Source: an uncultured Clostridia bacterium
GTDB taxonomy: Bacteria > Bacillota > Clostridia > Oscillospirales > CAG-272
Direction of reading: 5' to 3'
DNA: 12,351 bases
Assembly (NCBI GenBank): GCA_905235755.1
Contig: CAJONA010000022.1
Span: forward strand, 1 to 12,351
Below the pieces are notes generated by a model. It was given only the letters and a program-made list of their open reading frames with translations. It did not search any database and was not told where the DNA came from. The position numbers and the translations under genes are program-made. Shown here one piece after another: positions 11,647-12,351 of the stretch (its first letter is position 1; every line of letters begins with the position of its first letter).

Positions 11647-12351
11647 TTATTTGCCATATTCCTCGGCAAGCGCTTTGAATGCGGGCAGCGAGCGTTCTAT
11701 CATAGCGGTATCGACGCAATACGATATACGCACATATCCCGGGAAGAAGAAGCAATCGCTCGGAACGACGAGGATCTCGTGCTTTTTCGCTCTTTCGCAG
11801 AACGCGTTCGCGTCGTCTTCAAGCGCCTTTACGAAGAGATAGAAGGCGCCGTCCGGCTTTGCGAGCTTGTATCCGTATTCGGTGAGCGCGGATACGAATA
11901 TGTCTCTGTTTTTCTTGTATATAGATAGGTCCGCCGTATGTCCGATGCACGGCGGGATTATCTTTTGGAACACGCTCGGCGCACATACAAATCCGAGCGA
12001 ACGGCCGGCGCCGCAAATAGCGGCGAACAGCGTCTTCCATTCCGTAGCCTTTTCGCTGACGGCGATATATCCTATGCGCTCGCCCGGAAGCGATAGCGAC
12101 TTGGAAAACGAATAGCAAACTATCGTTTCGTCGTAATAATTCGGCACGAACGGAACTTTTACGTTTTCGTCATATACGAGTTCTCTGTACGGCTCATCCG
12201 AAACGAAGTATATCGTGTGCCCGTATTCCTTCGATTTTTTTCTGAGCAGATCGGACAAAGCGATCACTTCTTTTTCCGACACGACGACGCCCGTCGGATT
12301 GTTCGGGGAGTTGAGCAAAATGGCTTTTGTATGTTCGTTTACAGCCGCTTC
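11647..12351 (-). CDS. PLP-dependent class I/II aminotransferase, C-terminal 234 residues (5' end outside window)
   Basis: The reading frame runs off the window edge, so the N-terminal part, probably about 150-170 residues, is missing. In the visible numbering the fold-type I motifs are clear: NSPNNPTG (13-20), SDEPY with PLP-ring Asp52 and Tyr55, SFSKSLSLPGERIGY with the Schiff-base Lys84 and Arg92, and the substrate-carboxylate Arg218 in VRIS. This fits the aspartate/aromatic/alanine aminotransferase group; the amino acid is not determinable. It ends 12 bp before the aro fusion gene, whose ribosome binding site fills the gap, so the two are an operon. That pairing suggests aromatic amino acid synthesis (prephenate or aromatic transamination), which is inference from context. 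Confidence 0.93.
   Translation of the reverse strand, partial: EAAVNEHTKAILLNSPNNPTGVVVSEKEVIALSDLLRKKSKEYGHTIYFVSDEPYRELVYDENVKVPFVPNYYDETIVCYSFSKSLSLPGERIGYIAVSEKATEWKTLFAAICGAGRSLGFVCAPSVFQKIIPPCIGHTADLSIYKKNRDIFVSALTEYGYKLAKPDGAFYLFVKALEDDANAFCERAKKHEILVVPSDCFFFPGYVRISYCVDTAMIERSLPAFKALAEEYGK

Overview
The window reads as chromosomal DNA from a member of the Bacillota, most likely an uncultured Clostridia-type bacterium. The reasons are strong AGGAGG-like ribosome binding sites, compact same-strand operons, a lipoprotein-type peptide-binding protein rather than a periplasmic one, and a small DGRTIADMS-type membrane protein that I associate from memory with Clostridia. Every gene I can support lies on the minus strand, so the biological reading direction is from high to low coordinates.

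Right-hand block (12351 to about 9074). An aminotransferase, truncated by the window edge, is followed 12 bp later by a 542-residue protein joining a shikimate-dehydrogenase-like domain, a shikimate kinase domain and a type II 3-dehydroquinase-like domain. By eye the kinase core looks intact, but both flanking domains have lost most of their catalytic residues. This is the most unusual gene here. A 33-bp near-perfect palindrome separates it from a calcineurin-like metallophosphoesterase gene, which ends in a strong bidirectional terminator.

Middle (about 9073 to 8393). Some 680 bp have no convincing gene. They hold poly-T/AT-rich DNA and a very good minus-strand promoter (TTGAAA-17-TATAAT), followed by a leader of about 240 nt with several small hairpins.

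Left-hand block (8392 to 231). This is a seven-gene transcription unit: an unknown four-helix membrane protein, then a complete oligopeptide/dipeptide-type ABC importer in the order binding lipoprotein (A), permease B, permease C, ATPase D and ATPase F, then a 95-residue C-terminally anchored membrane protein whose start overlaps the end of the last ATPase gene. The A-B gap is filled with three abutting inverted repeats, a likely way of making more binding protein than permease. Both the binding protein and permease C carry large extra extracytoplasmic segments, and both ATPases end in a CX5CX2CX3C cysteine cluster. A terminator at 142-169 closes the unit.

Two further points. A 15-bp palindrome, GTAAAT-N3-ATTTAC, occurs three times, always just after a gene end and twice 4-5 bp from a terminator stem. 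The first 140 bp hold a hairpin-dense element of unknown nature. I see no rRNA, tRNA, CRISPR array, transposase or phage gene.
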